DNA of 64,000 nt from Burkholderiales bacterium 70-64 (GCA_001898645.1 MKUQ01000012.1:62001-126000); one strand, 5' to 3'. Positions 20,509 to 28,798 are shown, counted from the first letter of the stretch. The notes: a model not told the origin generated them from the sequence alone. Numbers and translations are program-made.

Positions 20509-21378
20509 ATGTTCACGCAGCTCGTGGTGAGCGGCATCGCCGTCGGCAGCGTCTACGCGCTGGTCGCACTCGGGATGACGGTCCTGTTCCGGTCGACGAC
20601 CGTCGTCAACTTCTGCCATGGGGAGTTCTTCATGCTCGGCGCATTCGCCGTGCTGGTCGCCCTCCAGGCCTTCGGCTGGGGCTATATCATGGCGCTGCTG
20701 TTCGCGCTCGCCCTGCTCTTCGTCGTCGGCAGCGCCATCGAGCGGGGGCTGATGCGCCCGCTGCAGCACGCGCCGCACATCAGCCTCGCGATGATGACGG
20801 TCGCGCTGTCCTACCTCCTGAGGGGGATCGCCCGCTTCTTCTACGGACGGGAAGTCATCGCCCTGCCGCCGTTGCTCGGAGGGGACCCGATCATGCTCGG
20901 CGACGTCGTGCTGATGCCGCAGGACGCCCTGATCATCGCGTTCTCGTTCGCCGTCGTGCTCGCGTTCTACTGGTTCTTCCAGAAGACGCGCACGGGCAAG
21001 GTGGTCCAGGTCGCCTCGCAGACCCCGCGGGGCGCATCGCTCGTCGGCATCGACGTGCCGCGGCTGCGCAACCTGATGTGGGGCGTGGGCGCGGCGATGG
21101 GCGCGGTGGCGGGCATCCTGATCGCCCCGAGCACGCTGGTATACCCGGACATGGGCGGGCACATGCTGATCCGCGGCTTCGCCGCCATGACGCTCGGCGG
21201 GTTCGGCTCGCTCAACGGAGCCATCGTCGGCGGGCTCGTCCTCGGAGTGCTGGAGAACCTGGTCGGCGGATTCGTGTCGAGCGCCATGGTCGAGATCACG
21301 GCCTACCTCGTCATCATCGTGGTGCTCGTTGCGCGGCCGCAGGGCCTGCTCGGCGAATGGAGACAGGGCCGTGCCTGA
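20509..21378 (+). CDS. ABC transporter inner-membrane permease, LivH family
   Basis: A 289-residue permease with about eight hydrophobic helices. It starts MFTQLVVSGIAVGSVYALVA, the typical LivH opening, and has VNFCHGEFFMLGAF (the conserved N-x-x-H/Q-GE region), RGASLVGIDVPRLRNLMWGVGA near the middle (the EAA-like coupling loop), and the final FGSLNGAIVGGLVLGVLENL. It forms the pore with the LivM subunit, whose gene starts inside its 3' end (8-base overlap), so translation is coupled. It would import the ligand of the upstream binding protein. Confidence 0.93.
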   Translation: MFTQLVVSGIAVGSVYALVALGMTVLFRSTTVVNFCHGEFFMLGAFAVLVALQAFGWGYIMALLFALALLFVVGSAIERGLMRPLQHAPHISLAMMTVALSYLLRGIARFFYGREVIALPPLLGGDPIMLGDVVLMPQDALIIAFSFAVVLAFYWFFQKTRTGKVVQVASQTPRGASLVGIDVPRLRNLMWGVGAAMGAVAGILIAPSTLVYPDMGGHMLIRGFAAMTLGGFGSLNGAIVGGLVLGVLENLVGGFVSSAMVEITAYLVIIVVLVARPQGLLGEWRQGRA

Positions 21379-22372
21379 GGCGAGCCTGCCCTCGGCCCGG
21401 CGCGTCGCGAGCGAGCGCAACCCGGCGATCGCCGCGCGCCGCCGCATGCTGCTCGGCCTGCTCACGCTGCTGTGCCTGCTGCCGCTGTTCGTCAACAACT
21501 ACGTGCAATTCGTCGTCAACACCATGCTCGTCTACTGCCTCGTCGCGGTCGGCTTCAACGTGGTGCTCGGCTATCTCGGGCAGCTCGCCTTCGCCAACGC
21601 AGCGTTCTTCGGGGTCGGCGCGTACGCGACCGGCCTCTCGATGGTGCACTGGGGCCTTTCCGCCCCGGCCGGGATCGCGCTCGGCGGCATCGCCGGCGCG
21701 GCGTTCGGCTTCGTCGTCGGCCTGCCCGCCCTGCGCGTGAAGGGGTATTACCTCGCGATCGCGACGCTCGCCGTCGGCGAGCTCATGCGCTGGCTCTACG
21801 TGCACAGCGACCGCATCACGTTCGGGCCGGGCGGCTTCAGCCTGCCGGATATCGCGCTGTTCGGCAAACCCCTGAACGAGGCCGGCAAGTACTACCTGTT
21901 CCTCGCCGTGGTCGCGCTCGCGATCGCCGCCACGTCGCTCCTGCTGCGCTCGCGCTTCGGCCGCGCCTTCGTGGCGATCCGCAACAACGAGCGCGCGGCC
22001 GCCTCGCTCGGGATCGACGGCAGGCGGATGAAGATCCTCGCCTTCGTCTGGAGCGGAATGATCGTCGGCCTCGGCGGAGCGCTCTTCGCCCTCCTGAACG
22101 GGCGCGTCTCGCCCGACACCTTCGGCCTCTCGCAGCTGCTCATGCACTTCGCGATCGTCATGGTGGGCGGGCTCGGCAACCTGGCGGGATCCGTCGTGGG
22201 CGCGGTGCTGCTCACCGGCGCGCCCGAGGTGTTCCGCAACTTCCCGGGCCTCGAGGAGATCGTGTTCAGCACGATGCTGATCTTCGTGATCTTCCTCATG
22301 CCGCGAGGCATCGGCGGCCTGCTGGCCGACGTCTTCCCCCTGCTGCGCGAGCGGCTGTACCGGGAGCCGTGA
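21371..22372 (+). CDS. ABC transporter inner-membrane permease, LivM family
   Basis: A 333-residue partner permease of LivH. Helices span most of the protein. Diagnostic motifs are GFNVVLGYLGQLAFANAAFFGVGAY, LRSRFGRAFVAIRNNERAAASLGID (the coupling loop) and MVGGLGNLAGSVVGAVLLTG. A GTG at 21371 (VPEASLPSARRVASE) overlapping the livH stop is taken as the start. An internal ATG about 25 codons on (MLLGLLTLLC) is the alternative and is closer to the first helix. The stop is two bases before the ATG of the ATPase gene, so the whole transporter is one coupled unit. Confidence 0.9.
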   Translation: MPEASLPSARRVASERNPAIAARRRMLLGLLTLLCLLPLFVNNYVQFVVNTMLVYCLVAVGFNVVLGYLGQLAFANAAFFGVGAYATGLSMVHWGLSAPAGIALGGIAGAAFGFVVGLPALRVKGYYLAIATLAVGELMRWLYVHSDRITFGPGGFSLPDIALFGKPLNEAGKYYLFLAVVALAIAATSLLLRSRFGRAFVAIRNNERAAASLGIDGRRMKILAFVWSGMIVGLGGALFALLNGRVSPDTFGLSQLLMHFAIVMVGGLGNLAGSVVGAVLLTGAPEVFRNFPGLEEIVFSTMLIFVIFLMPRGIGGLLADVFPLLRERLYREP

Positions 22373-22374
22373 GC

Positions 22375-23127
22375 ATGCTGCAGGTGGAAGGGCTCACCGT
22401 GCGCTTCGGCGGCCTCACCGCCGTCAACGATCTCTCGTTCTCGGTGCGCGCGGGCGAGGTGTTCGCGATGATGGGGCCGAACGGCGCCGGGAAGACGACC
22501 GCCTTCGACGCGATCGGCGGCTTCGTGCAGGCGTCGGCCGGCGCCGTGCGCTTCGACGACAGGCCCATCCTCGGGATGGCGCCGGAACGGATCGCCGCGC
22601 TCGGCATCCGCCGCACTTTCCAGAACAACGGGATCCTGCGCGAGATGAGCGTGCTCGAGAACGTCCTCACCGGGCTCGAGCTCAGCACGCCGAACACCTT
22701 CCTCGGCGTCGTCACCGGCTGGCCCTCGGCCGCGCGCGCCGAGCGCTCCGCCGTGCGGCGCGCGCGCGGGATGCTCGAGCAGATGGACATCGCCGAGCTG
22801 GAGGAGCGCGCCGCCGGCGATCTCTCGTTCGGACAGCAGCGCATGGTGGAGATCGCGCGCGCCCTCGTGGCCGGCGCCCGCCTCATCATGCTCGACGAGC
22901 CCGCGGTCGGCCTGTCGCCGAACGAGCGCGTCCATCTGGGGCAGGTCCTGCGCCGGCTGGCGGGAACCGGCATCGCCATCCTGCTCGTCGAGCATGTGCA
23001 GGACCTGGTCATGGCAGTCTCCGACGAGGTGCTCGTGCTCAATTACGGACGCAAGCTGGTGCAGGGCCCGCCCGAGACGGTGCGGCAGAACCAGGAAGTC
23101 CTCGAGGCATATCTGGGAAATGGCTGA
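22375..23127 (+). CDS. ABC transporter ATP-binding protein, LivG family
   Basis: A 250-residue cytoplasmic ATPase subunit. Walker A is GPNGAGKTT (residues 36-44), the ABC signature LSFGQQRMVEIARAL, Walker B LIMLDEPAVGLSP, and the switch histidine LLVEHVQDLVM. LivG proteins carry the insertion between Walker A and the signature seen here (VLTGLELSTPNTFLG). It pairs with the LivF ATPase, whose start codon overlaps its end by 8 bases, to power the importer. No other role is likely. Confidence 0.94.
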   Translation: MLQVEGLTVRFGGLTAVNDLSFSVRAGEVFAMMGPNGAGKTTAFDAIGGFVQASAGAVRFDDRPILGMAPERIAALGIRRTFQNNGILREMSVLENVLTGLELSTPNTFLGVVTGWPSAARAERSAVRRARGMLEQMDIAELEERAAGDLSFGQQRMVEIARALVAGARLIMLDEPAVGLSPNERVHLGQVLRRLAGTGIAILLVEHVQDLVMAVSDEVLVLNYGRKLVQGPPETVRQNQEVLEAYLGNG

Positions 23128-23836
23128 GCCCGTTCTGCGAGTCTCGGGTCTCGAAGTGCGCTACGGCAGGCTCCCTGCCCTCGCCGGGATCGACCTGGAG
23201 CTGGACCGCGGCGAGGCCGTGGGGCTGCTAGGCGCGAACGGAGCCGGCAAGACGACGCTGCTCAACGCGCTCTCGGGCTTCCTCAAGCCGCACGCCGGCC
23301 GCATCGAGTTCCTCGGCCGCCCGATCGCCGGGACGGCTCCGCACGCCGTCGTGCGGCAAGGCCTGCTGCAGGTCTCGCAGGAACGCGACCTGTTCGGCGA
23401 GCTGACCGTGCTCGACAACCTGCAGCTCGGCTCGCTCGCACGGGCACCGCAGAATGCAGCGCGCAACATGGAGCGCGTATTCGGCTACTTCCCGCGGCTG
23501 CGCGAGCGCAGCGTCCAGAAGGCCGCGACGATGTCCGGCGGCGAGCAGCAGATGCTCGCGATCGGCCGCGCGCTGATGGCCGAACCGCGGGTGCTGCTCC
23601 TCGACGAACCTTCGGCAGGACTCTCGCCGCTCTTCGTCGACGAGATCGGCGCGATGATGCGCGCCCTCAAGAGCGAAGGCGAGATCTCGATCATTCTCGT
23701 CGAGCAGAATATCCGCCTGGCCGCCCGCGTCGTCGACCGCTTCCACGTCCTGCGCGCCGGCGCGGCCGTGGCGCAGGGCGTGGCCGCCGATCTCGAGGGC
23801 GACCACGGGGAGCTGGCCCGCAACTTCTACCTTTGA
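23120..23836 (+). CDS. ABC transporter ATP-binding protein, LivF family
   Basis: A 238-residue second ATPase subunit of the importer. Walker A is GANGAGKTT, the Q-loop region QVSQERDLFGELTVLDNL, the signature MSGGEQQMLAIGRALM, Walker B VLLLDEPSAGLSPLF, and the H-loop ILVEQNI. LivF differs from LivG by its shorter length and the YG-rich VRYGRLPALAGI start, both seen here. It starts inside livG (ATG overlapping the TGA region by 8 bases) and ends 14 bases before the PrpF-family gene. It completes a five-gene importer set. Confidence 0.94.
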   Translation: MAEPVLRVSGLEVRYGRLPALAGIDLELDRGEAVGLLGANGAGKTTLLNALSGFLKPHAGRIEFLGRPIAGTAPHAVVRQGLLQVSQERDLFGELTVLDNLQLGSLARAPQNAARNMERVFGYFPRLRERSVQKAATMSGGEQQMLAIGRALMAEPRVLLLDEPSAGLSPLFVDEIGAMMRALKSEGEISIILVEQNIRLAARVVDRFHVLRAGAAVAQGVAADLEGDHGELARNFYL

Positions 23837-23850
23837 GCCCACGACCTCCG

Positions 23851-25002
23851 ATGGCAGACCACACCGGGTACGACAGGATTCCCGCCGTCTTCATGCGCGG
23901 CGGTACCAGCAAGGGCGTCGTGATCCGCCAGGCCGACCTTCCGGCCGACCGCGCGCGCTGGGATCCGATCTTCCTTTCCCTGATGGGCAGCCCCGATCCG
24001 CACGGACGACAGCTGGACGGGATGGGGGGCGGCGTCTCCTCGCTGTCCAAGGTCTGCGTGGTCGCGCCTTCATCGCACCCGGACGCCGACGTCGACTACA
24101 CCTTCGCGCAGGTCATGGTGAACGAGGCGCGAGTGGACTACAGCGGCAACTGCGGCAACATGTCCTCGGCGATCGGCCCCTATGCGGTGGCCGAGAAGAT
24201 GGTGAGCGCGGCCGACGGCGACGCGCTGGTGCGCATCTTCAATACCAACACCGGCAAGGTGATCCACGCCGTCTTCGAGGTGCGCGGCGGACAGCCGGTC
24301 CGCGAAGGCAGGCTGGCGATTCCCGGTGTGGCCGGCACCGGCGCGCCCGTGCGGCTCGACTTCCTCGATCCGGGCGGCGCGACCACGGGCCGGCTGCTGC
24401 CGACGGGCAATGCTCTCGACGTCCTGGACGTCCCGGACTTCGGACGCATCGAGGCATCGATGGTCGATGCCGCCAACGCGTGCGTTTTCGTCGAGGCCGC
24501 GGCCCTCGGCCTGGCCGGCAACGAAATGCCCTCGACGCTCGGCGAGCGTGCCCACCTGTGCCTGTGGCTGGAGGAAATCCGCGCCAGCGCGTCGCTGGCG
24601 ATGGGCATCACGTCGAGCCGGGAAGCCGCGCATGCGCGGCGCATGGTCCCGTTCGTGGGCTTCGTCTCGGGCCCGCAGGCGGCGGGCACGCTCTCCGGAG
24701 AGAACATCGCGCCGGAGTCCGTCGATCTGACCGCCCGCATGATCTCGAACGGCCAGCCGCATCTCGCCCTGCCCCTCACGGCGTCGCTGTGCACGGCGGT
24801 CGCGGCTCGCATCCCCGGCACGCTCGTGAACCGGTCGACGCGCCGGGAGACTGCCTCGGGAGGGCTGCGCATCGGCATGCCTTCCGGCGTGCTGACGGTC
24901 GACGCCCAAGTGGATCGCGACGAAAGCGGCCGATCCGTCGCGGTCCGGGGCTCCTTCTACCGGACGGCACGACGGCTCTTCGACGGATACGTCTATCCCT
25001 AG
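23851..25002 (+). CDS. PrpF-family (4-oxalomesaconate tautomerase / aconitate isomerase-like) protein
   Basis: A 383-residue protein of the PrpF family, with a diaminopimelate-epimerase-like fold, which moves double bonds in unsaturated carboxylates (cis/trans-aconitate, 2-methylaconitate, 4-oxalomesaconate). Key parts are the N-terminal PAVFMRGGTSKGV, the catalytic-cysteine loop DYSGNCGNMSSAIGPYA (Cys101), and the C-terminal NRSTRRETASGGLRIGMPSGVL. The length is normal. It closes the ALDH-TcuA-livKHMGF operon, where it would isomerise the product of the TcuA-like dehydrogenase. Its TAG stop lies within a CTAG shared with the stop of the convergent gene. An upstream TTG would add six residues and is less likely. 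Confidence 0.88.
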   Translation: MADHTGYDRIPAVFMRGGTSKGVVIRQADLPADRARWDPIFLSLMGSPDPHGRQLDGMGGGVSSLSKVCVVAPSSHPDADVDYTFAQVMVNEARVDYSGNCGNMSSAIGPYAVAEKMVSAADGDALVRIFNTNTGKVIHAVFEVRGGQPVREGRLAIPGVAGTGAPVRLDFLDPGGATTGRLLPTGNALDVLDVPDFGRIEASMVDAANACVFVEAAALGLAGNEMPSTLGERAHLCLWLEEIRASASLAMGITSSREAAHARRMVPFVGFVSGPQAAGTLSGENIAPESVDLTARMISNGQPHLALPLTASLCTAVAARIPGTLVNRSTRRETASGGLRIGMPSGVLTVDAQVDRDESGRSVAVRGSFYRTARRLFDGYVYP

Positions 25003-25526
25003 TCCGACCCGTTCGAACGCCTCGGGCTGCCCGAAGCGCCCGGCGTGCTCGAACCGGAGACCCCCAGCGCCGCGAGCGTCGCCTGGTCGAGGCGCCCGGT
25101 CTGCGGAATGTTCTGCTGCTTCTGGTACTCGAGCAGAGCCGTGCGTGTTTTCGGTCCCATGACGCCGTCGGCCGTGCCGACATCGTGACCCTTCGCTTCG
25201 AGCGCCTCCTGCGCCTGGCGGACCGTATCGCTGGATTGTCCCGCCGAGGCCTTCGGCGCGGCGGTGCTACCCATCGATTTGTCCGTCGAGGCGTTGCTGT
25301 CCTGGGGCTGACTGCCCGACGACTTGCCGTTCATCGCGCCCGATTCGCCGGAACTCCCGCTTCCCGGAGAGGCCGCGTTATCGCCCCGGATAGTGCCCGG
25401 TGACGTTGCTGTGCCGGGCGACCTCTCGTAGCTCGGGGTCGGCGGCTGGTTCTGCGCGCTCGCGACCTGCAGGCCGCCGGCCAGGGCGGCCAGGCTCGAG
25501 GCCAGGATCAATGATCGCAGTTTCAT
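24999..25526 (-). CDS. Secreted peptidoglycan-binding (PG_binding_1) domain protein
   Basis: A 175-residue exported protein. The signal peptide MKLRSLILASSLAALAGGLQ (cut after ASA) leads to a low-complexity Ser/Gly/Pro-rich linker (about 25-95). A single peptidoglycan-binding repeat follows (about 98-155): VRQAQEALEAKGHDVGTADG, VMGPKTRTALLEYQKQQNIPQTGRLDQATLAALG. This three-helix domain binds cell-wall glycan. No catalytic domain is attached, so it may tether or act as a wall-stress component. A good TCGGAGGTA ribosome site precedes the ATG. Its TAG stop overlaps the stop of the convergent prpF-like gene in a CTAG palindrome. Confidence 0.88.
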   Translation of the reverse strand: MKLRSLILASSLAALAGGLQVASAQNQPPTPSYERSPGTATSPGTIRGDNAASPGSGSSGESGAMNGKSSGSQPQDSNASTDKSMGSTAAPKASAGQSSDTVRQAQEALEAKGHDVGTADGVMGPKTRTALLEYQKQQNIPQTGRLDQATLAALGVSGSSTPGASGSPRRSNGSD

Positions 25527-25759
25527 GAATGTACCTCCGAAGTGACTGACGAATGCGGGGCGGATCGCCGCCCCTATGGCTACCCCCGCAAGTCGCATGC
25601 CCGGGCATACGACCCGGTCCATCCGCAGAAATGCGAGCGATGGCCCGATCGGGACCCGGCTTCGGGAAATTGTTCGACCCTGTCGGCAATTCTTTCCGGC
25701 TCGGCCGCGACTGTTCGACGCCGCGACGCGCAAGCCTCGCTGAAGTCGCATGCACGCAC

Positions 25760-25775
25760 TGGCACGCTCGTTGCA
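25760..25775 (+). promoter_or_regulatory. Sigma-54 (RpoN) promoter, perfect consensus
   Basis: TGGCACG-CTCG-TTGCA fits the -24/-12 consensus TGGCACG-N4-TTGCW at every position. It lies 65 bases before the ATG of the small basic protein gene at 25841, giving a predicted leader of about 55 bases. The surrounding 314-base gap (25527-25840) holds no coding sequence. An enhancer-binding activator would be required; its site was not identified. Confidence 0.75.
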
Positions 25776-25840
25776 GCCGTTCATGGGCAGCCGCCATGGT
25801 TACATGGCGGGCAGAGGCAATCGATCGCAGGGAGGCCGAA

Positions 25841-26161
25841 ATGCCGAGAAATACCTGGAGCGCCAAGCGCGAGCGACAGTACCAGCACATCAAGGAAAGC
25901 CTCGAGGAACGCGGCCGCGGCCGCCGTGCCGCGGAGATCGCGGCGCGTACCGTGAACAAGGAACGTGCACAGCACGGTGAGGCCAGGGCCCGCAGTGCCT
26001 CTTCGGTGCACGACGTCTCCCCGGGCCATCGCGGCGGCAAGCGTTCTCACCAGGGACCCGGAGGCAGGACCTACAGGCAGCTCTACAACGAAGCGAAGGC
26101 CAAGGGTATCAAGGGCCGCTCGAAGATGACCAAGAAGGAATTGCTCGAGGCCGTGGGCTGA
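25841..26161 (+). CDS. Small basic protein, Rho N-terminal/plasmid-stabilisation-like
   Basis: A 106-residue, very basic protein. The N-terminal half (MPRNTWSAKRERQYQHIKES to about residue 45) is charged and helical. The middle has HRGGKRSHQGPGGRTY, and the C-terminal RQLYNEAKAKGIKGRSKMTK KELLEAVG resembles the LEAP/SAP-like fold of Rho termination factor N-terminal domains. Close relatives are usually annotated as plasmid stabilisation or Rho-N domain proteins; the function is unproven, and nucleic-acid binding is likely. The start follows a strong GGAGG site 5 bases upstream. It is driven by the sigma-54 promoter upstream and is followed by a PRC-barrel gene. Confidence 0.78.
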   Translation: MPRNTWSAKRERQYQHIKESLEERGRGRRAAEIAARTVNKERAQHGEARARSASSVHDVSPGHRGGKRSHQGPGGRTYRQLYNEAKAKGIKGRSKMTKKELLEAVG

Positions 26162-26257
26162 CGTCGTGGCATGCGGGCATCGATCTTGCTCGCAGACGGG
26201 ATACGGCCGCGGATTTTCGCGTGCCGTCAACGAACGGAACGTTCAGGAGGATTCAGC

Positions 26258-26629
26258 ATGAAGACCGTCAGCACGCGCGGCAACCTCATTTCGACCGACA
26301 ACGTGGAAGGCACCGAGGTCTACGGCACCGGCAACGAACACATCGGCGAGATCCACAGCCTCGTCGTCGACAAGAGATCCGGCCAGATCCTCTATGCGAT
26401 GATGAGCTTCGGCGGCTTCCTCGGGCTGGGGAAGAGCTACTATCCGATTCCCTGGAGCGCCCTGAGCTACGATCCCGAGCAGGGCGGCTACCGCACCGAC
26501 CTGACGGAGGCGCAGGTGAAGAATGCGCCGGTGCTCGATCCGGATAGCCTGTTCGAAAACACCGACGACGACTGGAACCGCCGGCTGTACAAGCACTACG
26601 GCATGCGCGGCTATTGGGATCAATCGTAA
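26258..26629 (+). CDS. PRC-barrel domain protein
   Basis: A 123-residue cytoplasmic protein with one PRC-barrel domain (about residues 10-85). GNLISTDNVEGTEVYGTGNE HIGEIHSLVVDKRSGQILYAMMSFGGFLGLGKSYYPIPWSAL matches the barrel strands seen in photosynthetic reaction centre H subunits and stress-related PRC proteins. The C-terminal LFENTDDDWNRRLYKHYG tail is common in this group. CAGGAGG lies 7 bases before the ATG. It follows the small basic gene by 96 bases and may share its sigma-54 control. The role is unknown; such genes often respond to envelope or osmotic stress. Confidence 0.88.
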   Translation: MKTVSTRGNLISTDNVEGTEVYGTGNEHIGEIHSLVVDKRSGQILYAMMSFGGFLGLGKSYYPIPWSALSYDPEQGGYRTDLTEAQVKNAPVLDPDSLFENTDDDWNRRLYKHYGMRGYWDQS

Positions 26630-26730
26630 GGGATCGATCGTGACGCCTGATGCCGCGACGACCCGACGGGAGTTCGAGGTCAGCGAGTCGTCGGCGAGCG
26701 GAGCCGGGATCGCGCTATACTGCGCGCCCC

Positions 26731-26822
26731 GGAGAGATGGATGAGTGGTTTAAATCGCACGCCTGGAAAGCGTGTAGGGGTCTCAAAGCCCCTCGGGGGT
26801 TCGAATCCCCCTCTCTCCGCCA
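26731..26822 (+). tRNA. tRNA-Ser (anticodon GGA)
   Basis: A 92-base class II tRNA. The acceptor stem GGAGAGA (26731-26737) pairs with TCTCTCC (26812-26818), followed by G73 and an encoded CCA. The anticodon stem CACGC/GCGTG holds the loop CTGGAAA, giving anticodon GGA (serine UCC/UCU). The long variable arm and GGTTCGAATCC T-arm are clear. A TATACT -10 lies at 26716-26721. The 3' end is the left attachment site of the integrated element that follows. Confidence 0.97.
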
Positions 26823-26831
26823 GAATGACAT

Positions 26832-26860
26832 ACGCCCGCGTTCGCGGGCGTTCTTGTTTG
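26832..26860 (+). terminator. Rho-independent terminator of tRNA-Ser
   Basis: A 9-bp perfect stem (arms ACGCCCGCG and CGCGGGCGT, two-base loop) is followed by a T-rich tract TCTTGTTTG. It is 9 bases after the tRNA CCA and insulates the integrase gene from tRNA transcription. Confidence 0.85.
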
Positions 26861-26938
26861 TACGGAAATCCTCTGGAAACCCGCGCCAGTCCTGGCTTCT
26901 ATCGACTGTGGCTGTTCCGCACGGTTCGCAGTCGTTCG

Positions 26939-26967
26939 TTGACAGTCGCAAATTGTACGGGTACGGT
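26939..26967 (+). promoter_or_regulatory. Integrase promoter
   Basis: A perfect TTGACA -35 (26939-26944), 17-base spacer and TACGGT -10 (26962-26967) lie 33 bases before the GTG of the integrase. The surrounding GGTAC-containing direct and inverted repeats (26957-26977) could be integrase arm sites. Confidence 0.6.
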
Positions 26968-26999
26968 TTCGGGTACCGATTCCGGAGGGATACCGAACC

Positions 27000-28238
27000 G
27001 TGCCGAAGAAGATCATCGAGGCGCTGTCGGACGTCATGCTGCGAGGCGCGAAGCCGCGCGCTGCCGACTACAAGCTCAACGACGGGCGCGGGCTCGTACT
27101 CATCGTCAAGCCAACCGGCGCGCGGCTCTGGCGGCTGCGCTACGTCTTCGCCGGCAAGGAGCGGATGCTCGCATTGGGCGAGTACCCGGACGTGGGTCTG
27201 AAGGTCGCGCGTGAGCGGGCGGCCGCTGCCCGTGACCTGGTTGCACAGGGCACCGACCCGGTACAGCACAAGCGCGAGCAGGTGGCGCAGCGGGTGAACG
27301 CGGCCCTGCAGACGTTCGAGGTCGTCGCCGAGGAGTGGATCGCCAAGAAGGCGGCGGCCAAGAAGAAGCGCTGGACCGACGGCCACCTCGAGCAGAACCG
27401 CCAGAGCTTGCGCGACTACGTGTACCCGAGAATCGGCAAGCGACCGATCGGCGCGCTGACCGCGCAGGATATCGTCCAGGTGCTCACGCCGATCGAACAA
27501 GCGGGCAAGCTCGAAACCCTGCGCCGGGTCCGGCAGCGCATTGGCGCGGTATTCGCCTACGCGGTGCAAACCGGTCGGCGCACCGACAACCCGATCCGCG
27601 ACATCGGAGGCGCCTTCGAGGCGCCTGAGCGGCAGCACTTCGCCAGCATCAAGCCGGCCGACCTGTCGGCCTTCCTGACGCGCCTGGACGCCTACCAGGG
27701 CCATCCGAGTACGAAGGGGATCATCCGCATGATCCTGTGGACCGCGAGCCGTACCGGCGAGATACGCGGGGCGACGTGGGACGAATTCGACCTGGACGCA
27801 GGTAAGTGGACGGTCCCGGCCGAGCGGATGAAAAAGCGCCGTCCACACGTCGTACCGCTACCGCCGCAAGCCGTGGCGATGTTGCGCGAGCTGCGCGACG
27901 TGAACACCGACCGATTGGCGTTCGCATCGCCGAACAGCATCGATCAGATGGCGTCGGAAAACGTCGTCCTGCAGGCGCTGAAGAAGATGGGCTACGGCGG
28001 CAAGCTCACGGGGCACGGGCTGCGCGCCACCGTCGCTACTGGCCTCGAAGAAATGGGCTTTCCGGTGGAGATCGTGAAGGCGCAGCTCAGCCATGCGAAG
28101 GACAACCTGACCGACGCCGCGTACCTGCGCGGGGTTCACCTTGAACGGCGCACGACGATGATGCGGCAGTGGGCCGACTGGATCGACGGCAAGCCGGGTG
28201 GGAAGGTGGTGAAGATGCCGGCGCGGGGTGCGGCGTGA
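27000..28238 (+). CDS. int: Tyrosine recombinase / P4-type integrase
   Basis: A 412-residue site-specific recombinase that inserts the element at tRNA-Ser. It has an N-terminal DUF4102-type arm-binding domain (about 1-90, LNDGRGLVLIVKPTGARLWR), a SAM-like core-binding domain (about 100-200), and a catalytic domain. The catalytic residues are Arg256 (ASRTGEIRGATWDEFD), His339 and Arg342 (GHGLRATVAT), His365 and nucleophile Tyr375 (DAAYLRG). All are present, so it should be active. The GTG start is preceded by GGAGG at a good distance. Its location right after the tRNA 3' end is the usual prophage/satellite arrangement. The next gene starts within its stop (GTGA overlap). Confidence 0.95.
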   Translation: MPKKIIEALSDVMLRGAKPRAADYKLNDGRGLVLIVKPTGARLWRLRYVFAGKERMLALGEYPDVGLKVARERAAAARDLVAQGTDPVQHKREQVAQRVNAALQTFEVVAEEWIAKKAAAKKKRWTDGHLEQNRQSLRDYVYPRIGKRPIGALTAQDIVQVLTPIEQAGKLETLRRVRQRIGAVFAYAVQTGRRTDNPIRDIGGAFEAPERQHFASIKPADLSAFLTRLDAYQGHPSTKGIIRMILWTASRTGEIRGATWDEFDLDAGKWTVPAERMKKRRPHVVPLPPQAVAMLRELRDVNTDRLAFASPNSIDQMASENVVLQALKKMGYGGKLTGHGLRATVATGLEEMGFPVEIVKAQLSHAKDNLTDAAYLRGVHLERRTTMMRQWADWIDGKPGGKVVKMPARGAA

Positions 28239-28798
28239 GCGCCGACGACCAGGTGTTCGACCCGTGGGCGCCGATCGAATCCGAGGCGGCCAGACGCTAT
28301 CGAAACGACCACGAATTGATGCAGGGCGTCATTGCTCGCGGCATCACCCGTCGTCGAAGCGAAATCGAGAAAAGCGGCTTCGAGGTAATGCAGGCAGTCG
28401 CCGACTGCGCGCGTTACGAACTGGTTATCCCGCCCTGGCTTGCCGATGAATTCAAGCGACGGTTCAACGCGGTGAGGAACCACGTCGCCAGCTCGTGGGA
28501 CGACGAGCAGTCATTCGGCCGGCCGTACCCGAAAGGGACGCACCTGCGCACCCTGCGCAAGGAACGGCTGTGGCCGGAGATTCACCTCATCGCCCGCAGG
28601 CTGCTCGACGAAAACTCCGCGCGGCCTATCGACGAATCGTTTTTCGACAGCGTGGCGGAGAGGCTACGAGCGCTCAAGGGTATCGAGGACCGGATCGGAG
28701 GCCTGCAGGGATTGGGGCGTAGCGAAGTCCAGCGCATCTACTACGAGACCCGAGACCGAGCAGCCGCGCTTTTCGGTACTGCCGGGAATTCGCGATAA
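28235..28798 (+). CDS. Hypothetical protein, element-borne
   Basis: A 187-residue soluble protein of unknown family. It is rich in Arg and Glu, with long predicted helices (about 30-50 and 110-150), no signal peptide and no membrane segment. Recognisable segments include PWAPIESEAARRYRNDHELM and RRLLDENSARPIDESFFDSV, neither of which I can tie to a known domain. A GTG overlapping the integrase stop (GTGA) is taken as start, so translation is coupled to int. Position between integrase and excisionase suggests a role in mobility control or host interaction, but that is inference only. Confidence 0.65.
   Translation: MSADDQVFDPWAPIESEAARRYRNDHELMQGVIARGITRRRSEIEKSGFEVMQAVADCARYELVIPPWLADEFKRRFNAVRNHVASSWDDEQSFGRPYPKGTHLRTLRKERLWPEIHLIARRLLDENSARPIDESFFDSVAERLRALKGIEDRIGGLQGLGRSEVQRIYYETRDRAAALFGTAGNSR

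Noticed and set aside
25553-25840. N-terminal extension of the small basic protein to 202 residues
   Set aside because: The extension crosses the sigma-54 promoter and has no ribosome site; the ATG at 25841 has a strong GGAGG.
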